Both the position numbers and the translations under genes were made by a program. Below the pieces are notes generated by a model. That model ran no database searches. It saw only the letters and a program-made list of their open reading frames with translations, and was not told the origin of the DNA. Below, one piece after another: positions 34,463-43,114 of a stretch of 64,000 nucleotides of DNA. The DNA is from CAXQZM01 sp965229645 (GTDB lineage: Bacteria; Pseudomonadota; Alphaproteobacteria; UBA7985), in assembly GCA_965229645.1 (NCBI GenBank), contig OZ245893.1, positions 248,001-312,000 of the forward strand. The letters are read 5' to 3'. The first letter of the stretch is position 1. Every line of letters starts with the position of its first letter.

Positions 34463-37003
34463 TCAAATTTTCTCAACAACGGTGTCGTACAAACCACGGC
34501 GGCGAATATCTGGATGACTATGAATGCCGCTGTAACACAAAGACGCATCTTCGTATCTGCGGAACGCAAAAACGGCTTGATTCATATGCTCCGTGTTGAA
34601 CACCTTCAGCTGCACGAGCAGGTGAAAATCAGCGACTGTTAAACCGGTGACACTTAAGAACAAGTCTGGTTCAAGTTTCGTAATCACGTCCTGGAGCGTG
34701 TTCTCTCGAAAATCGGTTAAGTACATGAAGGCAGGAATGCGGGTTGCGAATTTGATGAGTTTTTCCTGAACCAGTTTGCGTTTCGACTTGAATTCCTTTT
34801 CCTCGGCGGAAAGTTCTCGCTGTTCTTCGTCCCTTATTTCCCCGCTCTTGGTTTTGTTCTTGAGCGCTTTTATTCTGTCACTCTTGTTGACGATTGTCTC
34901 GATGATGTTGTCTCCAAGCGCGCGCCAACCTTCGATCCGCTCAACGGCTTTCATGGCCTCGTCGTTCTCCATGATGCGACGCAGTGTATTGTTGTCGACA
35001 TTGACCAGCAATGCGCTTTCCCATTTGCGTGCCAGGAGGGTTGCTGAGGTGCCTGCCATGGCAATGTCCAAGATACCGCCCGCGTCAATCTGGGTCATGT
35101 TTGCGCCATCGTAGGCCAGTACAGGCAGGAAGGAAACAAGATCACGAACCGCGTTTTCTGGGTTGGGCTCATTGGGCGACAGCCCTATGCCATACTCTGA
35201 CAGCTGTCGAAGCGCGCGCGTCGGCGCAAAGTCGAACACATAGCAAACAGGTTTCCACACTCCTTCCTCATTGGGATCGTCGCCATGTGGGTTCTTGATC
35301 GCCCAGGGCGATTGCACTCGGAAAGCGGCCTGAAAATAGGTCTCTGGCGACGTCAAATTGCGCAGCATCAAAATCGACGACCATTGCTTGACCGTCACGC
35401 CGGTTGTCAGCTTGCCGCACGACAGCGTGATCGACTTGGTATCGAACCCGCTCCCGATTGCCGCGCGAACGGGTGGCAAGGCCTCCAGCCCGACACCCGC
35501 CGCAGTTCCAGCCGAGACGACCACTCTGTATTCATGCCAGAAGGTATTTTGACGCTCTTTCAGCAGTTTTGCCATCGCGTAACACGCCGCGACACTTGGC
35601 AAAAACCAAAACGAATGCTGCAGATAGGGCAGCAGGCGCACATCGGAATAGGGGAACGGCGGGCGCGTGCCCGTTCGCAAATTATCAACAGCGTGGGCGG
35701 CGTGTTGGCCACGAATGATATTCAACCAGGTTTGCACCTCATCCTTGTGTTTGAACTCGGCGGCATCACCTGACCCTGTCGCTGCAAAGAATTCGTTCAG
35801 GTCGAACTCGTCAAACTCGCCTGCGCTGGCAATCGACACCAGCTCATCGGGCATTTGATAGGTTAGCAACTGCATCCGTGGCAGCGCGCCATAGGGGTTC
35901 CATTGACCAGGATGTGCGGCAGCAAAGTCGGCCTTGGCGCGCTGTTCGTCCGTGTAGGTCCAGTTGTATATCTGTTCCTCAATGAACTCGCCTGTCGCCA
36001 GCGCCTTAAAGGGCGTGCCGGACAAATAGAGATACGCGTGCGTCGTGATGGGTAGAAAGTCTGTTTCCGCTTCCAGAGGTTCCTGCAGGTCCGTAACGTG
36101 GTTGGTCAACTTGTTCGTATTCCCGAGAAGTTCTTCTTCGCGCTCGAGCGCTTCCTCTTCGCCCTCAAACAGTTCTTTGGGCTTCTTTCTCCATGCGCCA
36201 AAGTGATACTCATCAAAGACAACCAAGTTCCAGTTGACCTCATGAAGCCATTCATTTTGGGGTTTGATATTTCCAAACTCGTCTCTGCCCAGAAGGTCTT
36301 GGAAAGATCCGAAGTAGACGACAGGCTTACCTTTGTCGATCTGGGTAGGGTCAGCGTCCGATTTGCGCGAAAGGTACTGCCACCCATCAAAGTCCACATG
36401 GTTTTCAAGGTCGGCTTTCCACGCGTCCTCAACGGCTGGCTTGAAGGTCAGCACCAAGACCCGCTTGGCTTTCATTCGCTTGGCAAGCTGGTAGGTGGTA
36501 AAGGTTTTCCCGAACCGCATTTTGGCGTTCCACAAAAACCGCGGGACGGCAGTCGCATCTTCGGCCCAGCGCGACCTGTAGTAACTAAGGGTGAACTCGA
36601 CCGCTTCGGCTTGTTCATGGCGCATGGGGAAGTCGAGATGATGGGTGCCAGAAAATCTTTGGCCCGTGCGAATCTCCGTCAAAACGGTTTGCACATCTTC
36701 GACAGTGCAGCGCATCCATTCTTTTTCGGTATTCACAAATCCTTTGCTGACCAGGCGGGCGCGTACCTCATGGTCAGTTATGAAGGAACCATCTTCACGT
36801 TCTGCGGGCTCCTCAAGCTCAATGGTAAAATTCTTAATCGCTGCCGTGCCGAGTTGCTCATCGACTCGAAGCCGCACGTCCCTTGTAGTTTGCCCGACTT
36901 TGAGAAGGTTAGCATGATGGGCATCATCAATTGAGTAAGCGTAGATTCGGGGGCGGGATTCTCGCTTTCGTACAAGAATATTGTCGGATTCTCTGTTATC
37001 CAT
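34463..37003 (-). CDS. GIY-YIG/helicase fusion protein of a restriction-modification-like system
   Basis: 846 residues. The N-terminus (about 18-120) resembles a GIY-YIG/T5orf172 nuclease (RIYAYSIDD, LLKVGQTTRDVRLRVDEQL). An SF2 helicase core follows with Walker A NAKMRFGKTF (159-168), a DEYH box (264-267), YLYLSGTPF and the late motif FQAAFRVQSPW. It is probably the restriction/translocase subunit that acts with the two methylases upstream. It overlaps the upstream methylase gene by 8 bp. The C-terminal 200 residues are charged and helical (KTKSGEIRDEEQRELSAEE) and unassigned. Confidence 0.85.
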   Translation of the reverse strand: MDNRESDNILVRKRESRPRIYAYSIDDAHHANLLKVGQTTRDVRLRVDEQLGTAAIKNFTIELEEPAEREDGSFITDHEVRARLVSKGFVNTEKEWMRCTVEDVQTVLTEIRTGQRFSGTHHLDFPMRHEQAEAVEFTLSYYRSRWAEDATAVPRFLWNAKMRFGKTFTTYQLAKRMKAKRVLVLTFKPAVEDAWKADLENHVDFDGWQYLSRKSDADPTQIDKGKPVVYFGSFQDLLGRDEFGNIKPQNEWLHEVNWNLVVFDEYHFGAWRKKPKELFEGEEEALEREEELLGNTNKLTNHVTDLQEPLEAETDFLPITTHAYLYLSGTPFKALATGEFIEEQIYNWTYTDEQRAKADFAAAHPGQWNPYGALPRMQLLTYQMPDELVSIASAGEFDEFDLNEFFAATGSGDAAEFKHKDEVQTWLNIIRGQHAAHAVDNLRTGTRPPFPYSDVRLLPYLQHSFWFLPSVAACYAMAKLLKERQNTFWHEYRVVVSAGTAAGVGLEALPPVRAAIGSGFDTKSITLSCGKLTTGVTVKQWSSILMLRNLTSPETYFQAAFRVQSPWAIKNPHGDDPNEEGVWKPVCYVFDFAPTRALRQLSEYGIGLSPNEPNPENAVRDLVSFLPVLAYDGANMTQIDAGGILDIAMAGTSATLLARKWESALLVNVDNNTLRRIMENDEAMKAVERIEGWRALGDNIIETIVNKSDRIKALKNKTKSGEIRDEEQRELSAEEKEFKSKRKLVQEKLIKFATRIPAFMYLTDFRENTLQDVITKLEPDLFLSVTGLTVADFHLLVQLKVFNTEHMNQAVFAFRRYEDASLCYSGIHSHPDIRRRGLYDTVVEKI

Positions 37004-38576
37004 TTTCGATGGCTACATCCCTAATCTTACTATTGATCAATTGCCACTCTTCTGGTGTAAGACCCCAGAGCTCGCGTAGCATTCTGTCCGTGAACTGAAC
37101 CTCGTATCTCTCAAAATTTGGAATAAATACAAATTTCTCTTTTGTTACATGCTGTGAAACTACAGTTTGAAGCAAAAGAAACCGCACAGTTTTTGTGAAC
37201 AAATACGATCTGAATGACAGAACTTCTTCTTTTGTCTCAAAAGCGCACGCAACAAGCCATGTCTCTGTGCAGCATTCACCAGGTTTTGATATCCTCGTAT
37301 TGCCTTCGTAGTAAAATCCAACTGGTTTGGAAAAATCTGTTTGTCCAGCTATCGGAGCAGGCGGGATTAGGAGTTTCCATTTATCTAGATAGTCATTGTT
37401 ATCAATCAGGTCTGATTTTTCAGCGAACTTAAGGCCAATTTTTTGCGTAAACCAACAAGGTACGCCTTTAGGTTTTGGTTTATAGTTTGTCGGCAACCCA
37501 AACGGTTTCCTTGAAGATATTATGTTTGAGAGATTACCTAGATGGTTGCTTTGAGCAGCTACTGCCTTTCGAATTATTGGAACTGCCTTACTATTTCGGA
37601 CGAATGTCGGAAACTCATTTAACAAACGATCTTCGACATATTGCTCTCCATTCGAATGGTTTATGACCTGGCACCTTCCTCGATTATCCCGGTTCCACAA
37701 AAAAAAGCATATCCCACCAGCAACATCTACACCAGGAAAAAACTCTGAACTGTTTTCAAAATCCACCAAGGTGCGCAACCGATCATCGGAGAGCATTTCT
37801 TTTCTGAAGTTATCCAATCCCTTGCCACCAGCATACCACCTAGAAGGAACTACCATTGTGAGGTATCGGGGTGACAAGTGTTTGGCTTGACCAATAAACT
37901 CCTGATAGATCGGAGATGCGCTTCGTCCGTGGCCGCTGTCACTGAGCTGATATGGCGGGTTTCCGATAATCACATCAAACTGCATGTCGCCTCCGAACAG
38001 CGCAGACATGCGCTCTCTTATCTTGTCTGTATGAATGAACGCATAGGCGTGACTCTCGCGGGTCTCGCCTCGGTCCAAAGTTGATTGGCTGGCACCGCAG
38101 AAGGTGCACTTGCCGTTGTCCCAATCATGCTCGACGCGCTCGAACCAGATATTGCCCGCCTCCGACTTGAACCCGCGCGCAATCGAGTGCTTACCATTCG
38201 CGTGTTTGGAGCAATAGAGCGACCGCCGCGCCAACATGGCCGTCAACTCGGTAATGCCGATGCCAAAAATCTGTCGCGTCAGAATATGATCAACTCTGCT
38301 TTGAAGATCAGGGATCTCCCGCTCTAGCCCATGGATCAAACGCTTCGCGATTTCGCGCAGAAACACGCCCGACTTGGTGCAAGGGTCCAGAAAGGTGACG
38401 TCGGGATTTTCCCAGATGTTCGCGCCGCCCCTGTCCGACGCCCACGCCTCGGCGAGCGTGTCCAGCATGCGGTTGGCGAACTCGGGCGGCGTAAACACCT
38501 CATCGTTCGACAGATTGGCAATGCACGACAGAACGTCTGGGTTCCGCCGCTTTAGAATTGAGGCCGCTTGGGTCAT
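36996..38576 (-). CDS. N6-adenine DNA methyltransferase, Eco57I-like
   Basis: 526 residues. SAM motif I is DPCTKSGVFLRE (64-75), altered from the usual DP.CGSG, and the catalytic motif IV is IIGNPPYQLS with NPPY at 206-209. A FTPPEFANRMLD start and a cysteine pair CTFC (158-161) are also visible. The C-terminal half looks like a target recognition domain and its codons are more AT-rich, as is common for exchanged specificity domains. It lies in an operon between a small methylase-like gene and the helicase gene. Confidence 0.88.
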   Translation of the reverse strand: MTQAASILKRRNPDVLSCIANLSNDEVFTPPEFANRMLDTLAEAWASDRGGANIWENPDVTFLDPCTKSGVFLREIAKRLIHGLEREIPDLQSRVDHILTRQIFGIGITELTAMLARRSLYCSKHANGKHSIARGFKSEAGNIWFERVEHDWDNGKCTFCGASQSTLDRGETRESHAYAFIHTDKIRERMSALFGGDMQFDVIIGNPPYQLSDSGHGRSASPIYQEFIGQAKHLSPRYLTMVVPSRWYAGGKGLDNFRKEMLSDDRLRTLVDFENSSEFFPGVDVAGGICFFLWNRDNRGRCQVINHSNGEQYVEDRLLNEFPTFVRNSKAVPIIRKAVAAQSNHLGNLSNIISSRKPFGLPTNYKPKPKGVPCWFTQKIGLKFAEKSDLIDNNDYLDKWKLLIPPAPIAGQTDFSKPVGFYYEGNTRISKPGECCTETWLVACAFETKEEVLSFRSYLFTKTVRFLLLQTVVSQHVTKEKFVFIPNFERYEVQFTDRMLRELWGLTPEEWQLINSKIRDVAIENG

Positions 38577-39250
38577 GCCGCGACCTGGGCCGCCCCGCCG
38601 TTCTTATGGGCAAGGTCTCGAAGGGTCATAGGCCTGTGGGTCTCGGTCGGTTTGAATATCTCATGGTTTCCAAGGCCCGCGAACAATGATCCCTCAGCGC
38701 TAAATTCGGATGCGCCCGTCAAAATGTCTAGTCGAAAGTCACGGCGCTGAAATTTGCCTTTGCCGATATAGCCCCATTCGGCAAAGGAAATGGGCGAGCC
38801 GTCGACGGTTCTCATCGCCAGCGCATCGCCCTGCACGAGATTTGCGGACAAAACATACGAGGCCGCTTGATACAGGCAGTCGTGATTTTCAAGCCCGAGG
38901 TAGTCCGAGAGGACCTCAAGCATATTCTCGCGGCATTCAGCGATATTGTCGGCAAGAAGCTCGATCCCATAGGTGCACATGAGCGCCAAGAGCGCATAGT
39001 GCTGCTTGTTGAAGTCAGATTTTCCGAACTTTAGCTCGACGGTGGCCAGTTTTCGTTGCAGCACGGGCACCAGGAAGTTGCCACTGCCGCACGCTGGCTC
39101 AAGAACCCGCGCGTCAATGCGTTCGGTCTCACCCTTCACGAGGTCAAGCATGGCCTCCACCATCCACTTCGGCGTAAAAACTTCCCCGTGGTCGGCCACC
39201 CGCTTCTTTGACTTAATTAGGTCCGGAAGGCTCGCATCTTGGTCTTGCAT
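38573..39250 (-). CDS. Methyltransferase-like subunit with SAM motif but no NPPY
   Basis: 225 residues. EVFTPKWMVEAMLDLV and motif I VLEPACGSGNFLVPVLQRKL (49-68) place it with N-6 adenine methylases. However, the protein ends before a DPPY/NPPY motif would appear, so it cannot transfer a methyl group by itself. It may be the first half of a split methylase or a cofactor-binding partner. It overlaps the next gene by 4 bp (ATGA), so the three genes are one operon. It is the first gene; its promoter should be in 39251-39300. Confidence 0.82.
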   Translation of the reverse strand: MQDQDASLPDLIKSKKRVADHGEVFTPKWMVEAMLDLVKGETERIDARVLEPACGSGNFLVPVLQRKLATVELKFGKSDFNKQHYALLALMCTYGIELLADNIAECRENMLEVLSDYLGLENHDCLYQAASYVLSANLVQGDALAMRTVDGSPISFAEWGYIGKGKFQRRDFRLDILTGASEFSAEGSLFAGLGNHEIFKPTETHRPMTLRDLAHKNGGAAQVAA

Positions 39251-39565
39251 CGGCGCTCGCTCCTAGACTTTGTCGGGTCGCGCGGTTGGCGGTTGAGGCT
39301 CCCATTGCGGAACCCAAACTGGATCGCTCCCTTGCAACTCTAAAGCCTTTAGCCCTGATATGGAATTGAGTGAATGGCTTTTGTCAGGGCAATCGCGCGT
39401 CAAAATCCTTTAGTGAGTGTCGTCAAGAACTCATTGCTGCATCCCGCGCGCAGTCGCAGGATCCAGCACCGACTGGCGGCGGCAAGAACAGACGGCACGA
39501 ACTTTGTGCCGTGCCAAACGACGCCCGACAAGCACACCTAACAAGGGGAGGGGCGGACATAAGGT
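39251..39565. other. Intergenic region with one degenerate dispersed repeat
   Basis: 315 bp without a convincing gene. Near 39440-39475 lies a shortened copy of the family around GCGCGCAGTCGCAGGATCCA. The left end should contain the promoter of the restriction operon. Nothing else is recognised. Confidence 0.5.
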
Positions 39566-40204
39566 TCATTTGCCCTTTCCGTGGGTGTTGGCGGGGACGC
39601 CTGCCTTCAGCTGCGCGTAGGCGGCGGTGACCGCCTTCATGGTTTCGGCGGCTTGGGTGTCGCCTGGGTTCAGGTCGGGGTGCAAGGACTTGGCCAGGAT
39701 CTTGAACTTCTCCGAGACCTGCTGCGCCGAGGCGGGGGGGCGAATCCCTAACACCAGACAGGCCTGCTGCTGTTCGCGAGTCAATTTGAACCAAACTTGC
39801 CGCGTGCGATCCTGCTCGACAGAGTCCAGCTCCTCGTCCTCGTCCGATTGAAAGAGGCCAAAGTCTTGAAAACGTCCTTTTAGAGCCTCGTTGAGGGCGC
39901 GGACCCGGGCTTTGGCGCTGTTGGCGAAGGTCCATGTCGGGCGATTGCCGAGCATGTCGTCGTATCGCCGCGCCTGCGCCTCTGCTTGCGACATGCCCTT
40001 AAAATAGTTCCAAGATTTGTTGTGCAGGCGCACGTGTTCCAAGCACAACCATTGATAGTCGCGCAGGTTCTTGCGCGATTTGGGCGCGCGATACTCGCCG
40101 CATTCTTGGCATCCTGGCCAGGCACAGGTCGGGAGGGCCTTGCGCGCTTCGGCGCGCGCGTCGAAGAACGGCGCGTTCAGAGGATCGGGCTTTGCAGCGC
40201 TCAT
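39566..40204 (-). CDS. J-domain (DnaJ-like) protein
   Basis: 212 residues. The C-terminal part (about 148-200) is a J-domain: LGIRPPASAQQVSEKFKILA, then LHPDLNPGD with the HPD tripeptide, then KAVTAAYAQLK. The N-terminal part has a cysteine pattern CAWPGCQECGEY and LCLEHVRLHNKSWNYFKGMS, shared with alphaproteobacterial relatives. It would stimulate a DnaK ATPase; the client is unknown. It is divergent from bolA with a 45-bp gap, a pairing known in alphaproteobacteria. Confidence 0.9.
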   Translation of the reverse strand: MSAAKPDPLNAPFFDARAEARKALPTCAWPGCQECGEYRAPKSRKNLRDYQWLCLEHVRLHNKSWNYFKGMSQAEAQARRYDDMLGNRPTWTFANSAKARVRALNEALKGRFQDFGLFQSDEDEELDSVEQDRTRQVWFKLTREQQQACLVLGIRPPASAQQVSEKFKILAKSLHPDLNPGDTQAAETMKAVTAAYAQLKAGVPANTHGKGK

Positions 40205-40249
40205 AAGCCCATAGATTTACCAAGAAAATAGATTTATCGGTAGAATTCA

Positions 40250-40510
40250 ATGGACGATTGTGATCTTATAGGCTCAAAAATCCGCGACGCCTTGCAGCCC
40301 AGCGCGGTGCAGGTGATCAACACATCGCATCTGCACGCGGGCCACGCCAGCAGCCCCAATTCGGGCCGCTCGCATTTTCGGGTAGAGGTGCGGTCCGAGG
40401 CGCTCAACGCCCTCCCGCGGGTCCGCGCGCACCAGCAAATTTATCAAATCTTGGACGCAGAACTCAAATCCCACATCCATGCCCTTGAGATTGTTTTGCT
40501 CAAATCCTGA
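40250..40510 (+). CDS. bolA: BolA-family protein
   Basis: 86 residues, the usual size. The helix-turn-helix-like BolA core is visible: IRDALQPSAVQVINTSHLHAGH with the conserved histidine, SHFRVEVRSEALNALPRVRA, and HQQIYQILDAEL. BolA proteins work with monothiol glutaredoxins in Fe-S trafficking and affect cell shape and stress response. It is transcribed away from the J-domain gene; the shared 45 bp must hold both promoters. Confidence 0.92.
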   Translation: MDDCDLIGSKIRDALQPSAVQVINTSHLHAGHASSPNSGRSHFRVEVRSEALNALPRVRAHQQIYQILDAELKSHIHALEIVLLKS

Positions 40511-40867
40511 TCGCCCTGCGCGCCATCACCGTTTAGATACATGGCGAGGGGTTTATCCTGGCCTATTCACGATGACGGCAAATTTTGGGACGTAAGCGGG
40601 TTTGGGCGGGGTTTTGAGGCAGGATGCGTTGGAGATTTTGAGCATCGAACGATTTGTTGAGATCCCTGGGGATAGTATGGCGTAAATCTGGGAACGGGAT
40701 CGAGCATCTGGGGTGTTTTTTGCGTCGTTGGCGCAGGGGTGATGGGTCGCCAGATCGTCGAGGTGGGCGACAGCGTTTTCAGGACAGGCTATTTTGCAAT
40801 CTGATCTTATGGGGGTGGCCAGGTCATGTCAGATGCTCGGTGCGGCCCTCCTCGGAAAGAATACAGT
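40511..40867. other. Intergenic region, no gene recognised
   Basis: Moderately G+C-rich with no supported ORF. From about 40843 it begins to resemble the sequence before the second copy of the 108-bp direct repeat (CGGAAAGA at 40853 and 42882). It marks the left edge of the foreign segment. Confidence 0.5.
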
Positions 40868-40975
40868 TGAATGATGTTGTGAATAGAGGTAGTGTTTCAC
40901 CCATGGTGTGGCTCGGTCCTGGCTGTTGTTTCTGTCTCTAAGCACATGATTCTACAGCTTTTTCCGCGTCACGCC
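40868..40975. repeat. 108-bp direct repeat, left copy
   Basis: TGAATGATGTTGTGAATAGA ... CCGCGTCACGCCAT. The partner at 42897-43006 has the same ends and about 85-90 percent identity by eye. The two copies bracket the small ORF, the hydrolase and the radical-SAM stump. It is probably a small mobile element or IS scar. Confidence 0.85.
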
Positions 40976-41027
40976 ATACAAATCATCCGATCAACCGTGA
41001 ATAAGCCAGGATGAAGGTAACGAAGAT

Positions 41028-41195
41028 GTGGCAATAGGCATTGACCCGAGTGTAGATATTTTTGCATTTGTTCACGCTTATCAAAATGTCGCATTGATTT
41101 CCAACGTTGCGCTAACTGCTGATGTCGCTGTTTTTGCTTCGTACTGCGGAGACGATGTTGATGAGATTGGTGAGGATGGCGATGCTATTGTGTAA
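41028..41195 (+). CDS. Small ORF, possible precursor-peptide gene (possibly 5'-truncated)
   Basis: 55 codons from a GTG at 41028 with GAAGG 9 bp before it; the frame is open from 41001. The peptide has a repetitive hydrophobic part (VALISNVALTADVAVFASYC) followed by an acidic tail (GDDVDEIGEDGDAIV). No homologue is recognised. Interest comes from context: 49 bp before an alpha/beta hydrolase, and near a radical-SAM fragment and an exporter. It might be the substrate of a peptide-modifying system, but the upstream repeat may have removed its true start. Confidence 0.35.
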   Translation: MAIGIDPSVDIFAFVHAYQNVALISNVALTADVAVFASYCGDDVDEIGEDGDAIV

Positions 41196-41244
41196 ATTTC
41201 TGATTCCGCAACTTCATGGCGTCAGTTAGGTTATAGGTCAGTTA

Positions 41245-42735
41245 ATGTCTGTGATTTATGAAGGCTTTGATGTTATTCAAGCCGAGAGTTTAGTTTTCCG
41301 ATGCTGGTTGGAGTTTGATGAAAGTCATGCAATGCAAGGCATTTATTCAATAAAAACCTGGATCGAATTCAATGCGAATCGAGCGGAACCAACCATCAGA
41401 GTGAGAACTGAGACGGAAATCCATGATGGAAGGCTCGTTAGATATAAGTATTTGACACAAAAGCGTCAAACAATAATCCAACTCAATGGCAATGCTTATG
41501 AAGTATCTGACGGAAAGAATACAGTTGCAAGAATAGAGGGCATCAAACCCCTCATTTTGTTGGAAAATAATAACGTCGCCACAGTTATAGGGGTTTTATA
41601 CTATCTGAAAAAACACAAATGTCCATCAAGTTTCATTTCTTTACCAGGTGCTGGTTATGAAGAACTTCTTGTCGACGTTAAATGGCAGGATAACGGGAAC
41701 GTAGCTGATGTACTTGGGCTAGTATGTGAATTCGCGGATTCAGGCCGCTTTTCAGTAGGGAAATCACCAAGCATTCCTTTTAAAGTACAGAAATCTAATC
41801 AAAATAGGCCTGATTGGCGAGATGAGTATATTTATGAAGGACAAGAAGATTATTTTACAACTTACCCTGTTCGACATCAAGAAATAGTTTTTAACTATAA
41901 ACCCGAAGACATATATGGAACTTTAGCAACCCCTATTCATGAAGATCCTGAAACTAAGGAATTCAACATTCTATTAATTGGGGGTACGGGCCGATACAAT
42001 AGAGACGGGTTAACTCTGGACGGTCAAAACTTGGGATATGGCAGGCTAATGGATGCCTTTACATACTCTGGGTTTTGCACGTTCAGATATGACAGACGCG
42101 CTTCCTTAGCATCTGAATATGTTCTTGTTGTGGATGATATCATAAATCAAGCAAAAGAAGTTGTCAAACAGCTCGTTGCTCAGTTTCACAAAACAATCGT
42201 CATTGTTGGACATAGTTTTGGAGGATATGCCGCGTGCAGGGTAGCCTCTGAAATGCCTAATCATATTTCTGGTCTGTGTTTGATATCAACTCCTAGCAAA
42301 GACTTAAGAACCACAATTAAATGGCAGCAAGAACGCGCCATCAACAAAATTGAAAACGATCAGTTAAAAGATGAATATAGGAAAAAAGCTATGGAGTTCT
42401 TTTACAAATTAGACAAGACCAATTTGGATGATCTAAATAAAACTGAAAGGAACTCTATAGCATTCATAAGATCTATGGAAGAATTGGCACCTAAGGATTT
42501 AGTCGAGAGTATTCACTGCCCAGTTATGATAATGCACGGTAATGAGGATAATCAAGTGGCAATAGAAGATGCAGATGAGCTATACAGTATCATGAAGGCA
42601 CAAAATGATCGTGTAAGGTTAAAGGTCATAAGCGGATTCGGTCACAGATTAAGCGAGTTCTTAGGAAGCAAAGAGAGAGAAGCTATAGTTAAACTAGATT
42701 CACAAATCATAGATAATTTCAAGAACTTCTTTTAG
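41245..42735 (+). CDS. Alpha/beta hydrolase with long N-terminal domain
   Basis: 496 residues. The C-terminal half (about 225-490) is a serine hydrolase fold of the dienelactone hydrolase/peptidase kind: nucleophile GHSFGG (Ser324), acid in MHGNEDNQV (Asp435), histidine in GFGHRLSE (His467). The first 220 residues form a beta-rich domain that I do not recognise. The gene is strongly AT-rich compared with its surroundings, a sign of transfer. It lies between the two 108-bp repeats, after the small ORF and before a radical-SAM fragment. In a peptide-maturation setting it could be a leader peptidase or esterase; this is an inference. Confidence 0.82.
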   Translation: MSVIYEGFDVIQAESLVFRCWLEFDESHAMQGIYSIKTWIEFNANRAEPTIRVRTETEIHDGRLVRYKYLTQKRQTIIQLNGNAYEVSDGKNTVARIEGIKPLILLENNNVATVIGVLYYLKKHKCPSSFISLPGAGYEELLVDVKWQDNGNVADVLGLVCEFADSGRFSVGKSPSIPFKVQKSNQNRPDWRDEYIYEGQEDYFTTYPVRHQEIVFNYKPEDIYGTLATPIHEDPETKEFNILLIGGTGRYNRDGLTLDGQNLGYGRLMDAFTYSGFCTFRYDRRASLASEYVLVVDDIINQAKEVVKQLVAQFHKTIVIVGHSFGGYAACRVASEMPNHISGLCLISTPSKDLRTTIKWQQERAINKIENDQLKDEYRKKAMEFFYKLDKTNLDDLNKTERNSIAFIRSMEELAPKDLVESIHCPVMIMHGNEDNQVAIEDADELYSIMKAQNDRVRLKVISGFGHRLSEFLGSKEREAIVKLDSQIIDNFKNFF

Positions 42736-42744
42736 AAAATTGGT

Positions 42745-42903
42745 ATGATTCATTCAGATTTCTTTGAATTTGATAGTGTATCTATATTAACAACGCACAC
42801 ATGCACAGCTGCATGCGAACATTGTTGCGTATCGTCGTCGCCCACAAGAAGGGCTAAGCTAAGCTTCGGGACGGCTTTCCACGGAAAGATTTCGGCTGAA
42901 TGA
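42745..42903 (+). pseudogene. N-terminal stump of a radical-SAM enzyme
   Basis: 52 codons beginning at an ATG 9 bp after the hydrolase stop. VSILTTHTCTAACEHCC contains a CxxxCxxC cluster (Cys20, Cys24, Cys27) in the place and context where radical-SAM peptide maturases bind their Fe-S cluster. The frame runs into the second 108-bp repeat and stops at 42903. Another open piece (43008-43076, DLTDEAQAYCVVVGW) follows the repeat and may be the lost 3' end. The central part of the enzyme is missing. Confidence 0.7.
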
Positions 42904-43006
42904 TGTTGTGAATAGAGGTAGTGCTTCACCCATGGTGTGGCTCGGTCCTGGCCGTTGTTTCTGTTGCTGACGACTTGATTCTACAGCGTTTTCCGCGTCA
43001 CGCCAT
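42897..43006. repeat. 108-bp direct repeat, right copy
   Basis: Matches 40868-40975 (TGAATGATGTTGTGAATAGA at the start, TTTTCCGCGTCACGCCAT at the end). It interrupts the radical-SAM reading frame. The flanking sequences differ, so the unit itself has defined ends. Confidence 0.85.
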
Positions 43007-43114
43007 TTGGAATACAGATATTGATCTCACAGATGAAGCGCAGGCATATTGTGTAGTGGTTGGATGGAAGAAATGACATTTTTCACTTCAAAATCAGAAT
43101 AGGGTCTTTCAAAG

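Noticed and set aside
34463..39250. DISARM or BREX defence system
   Set aside because: The marker genes of those systems are absent; only two methylase-like genes and one helicase are present.
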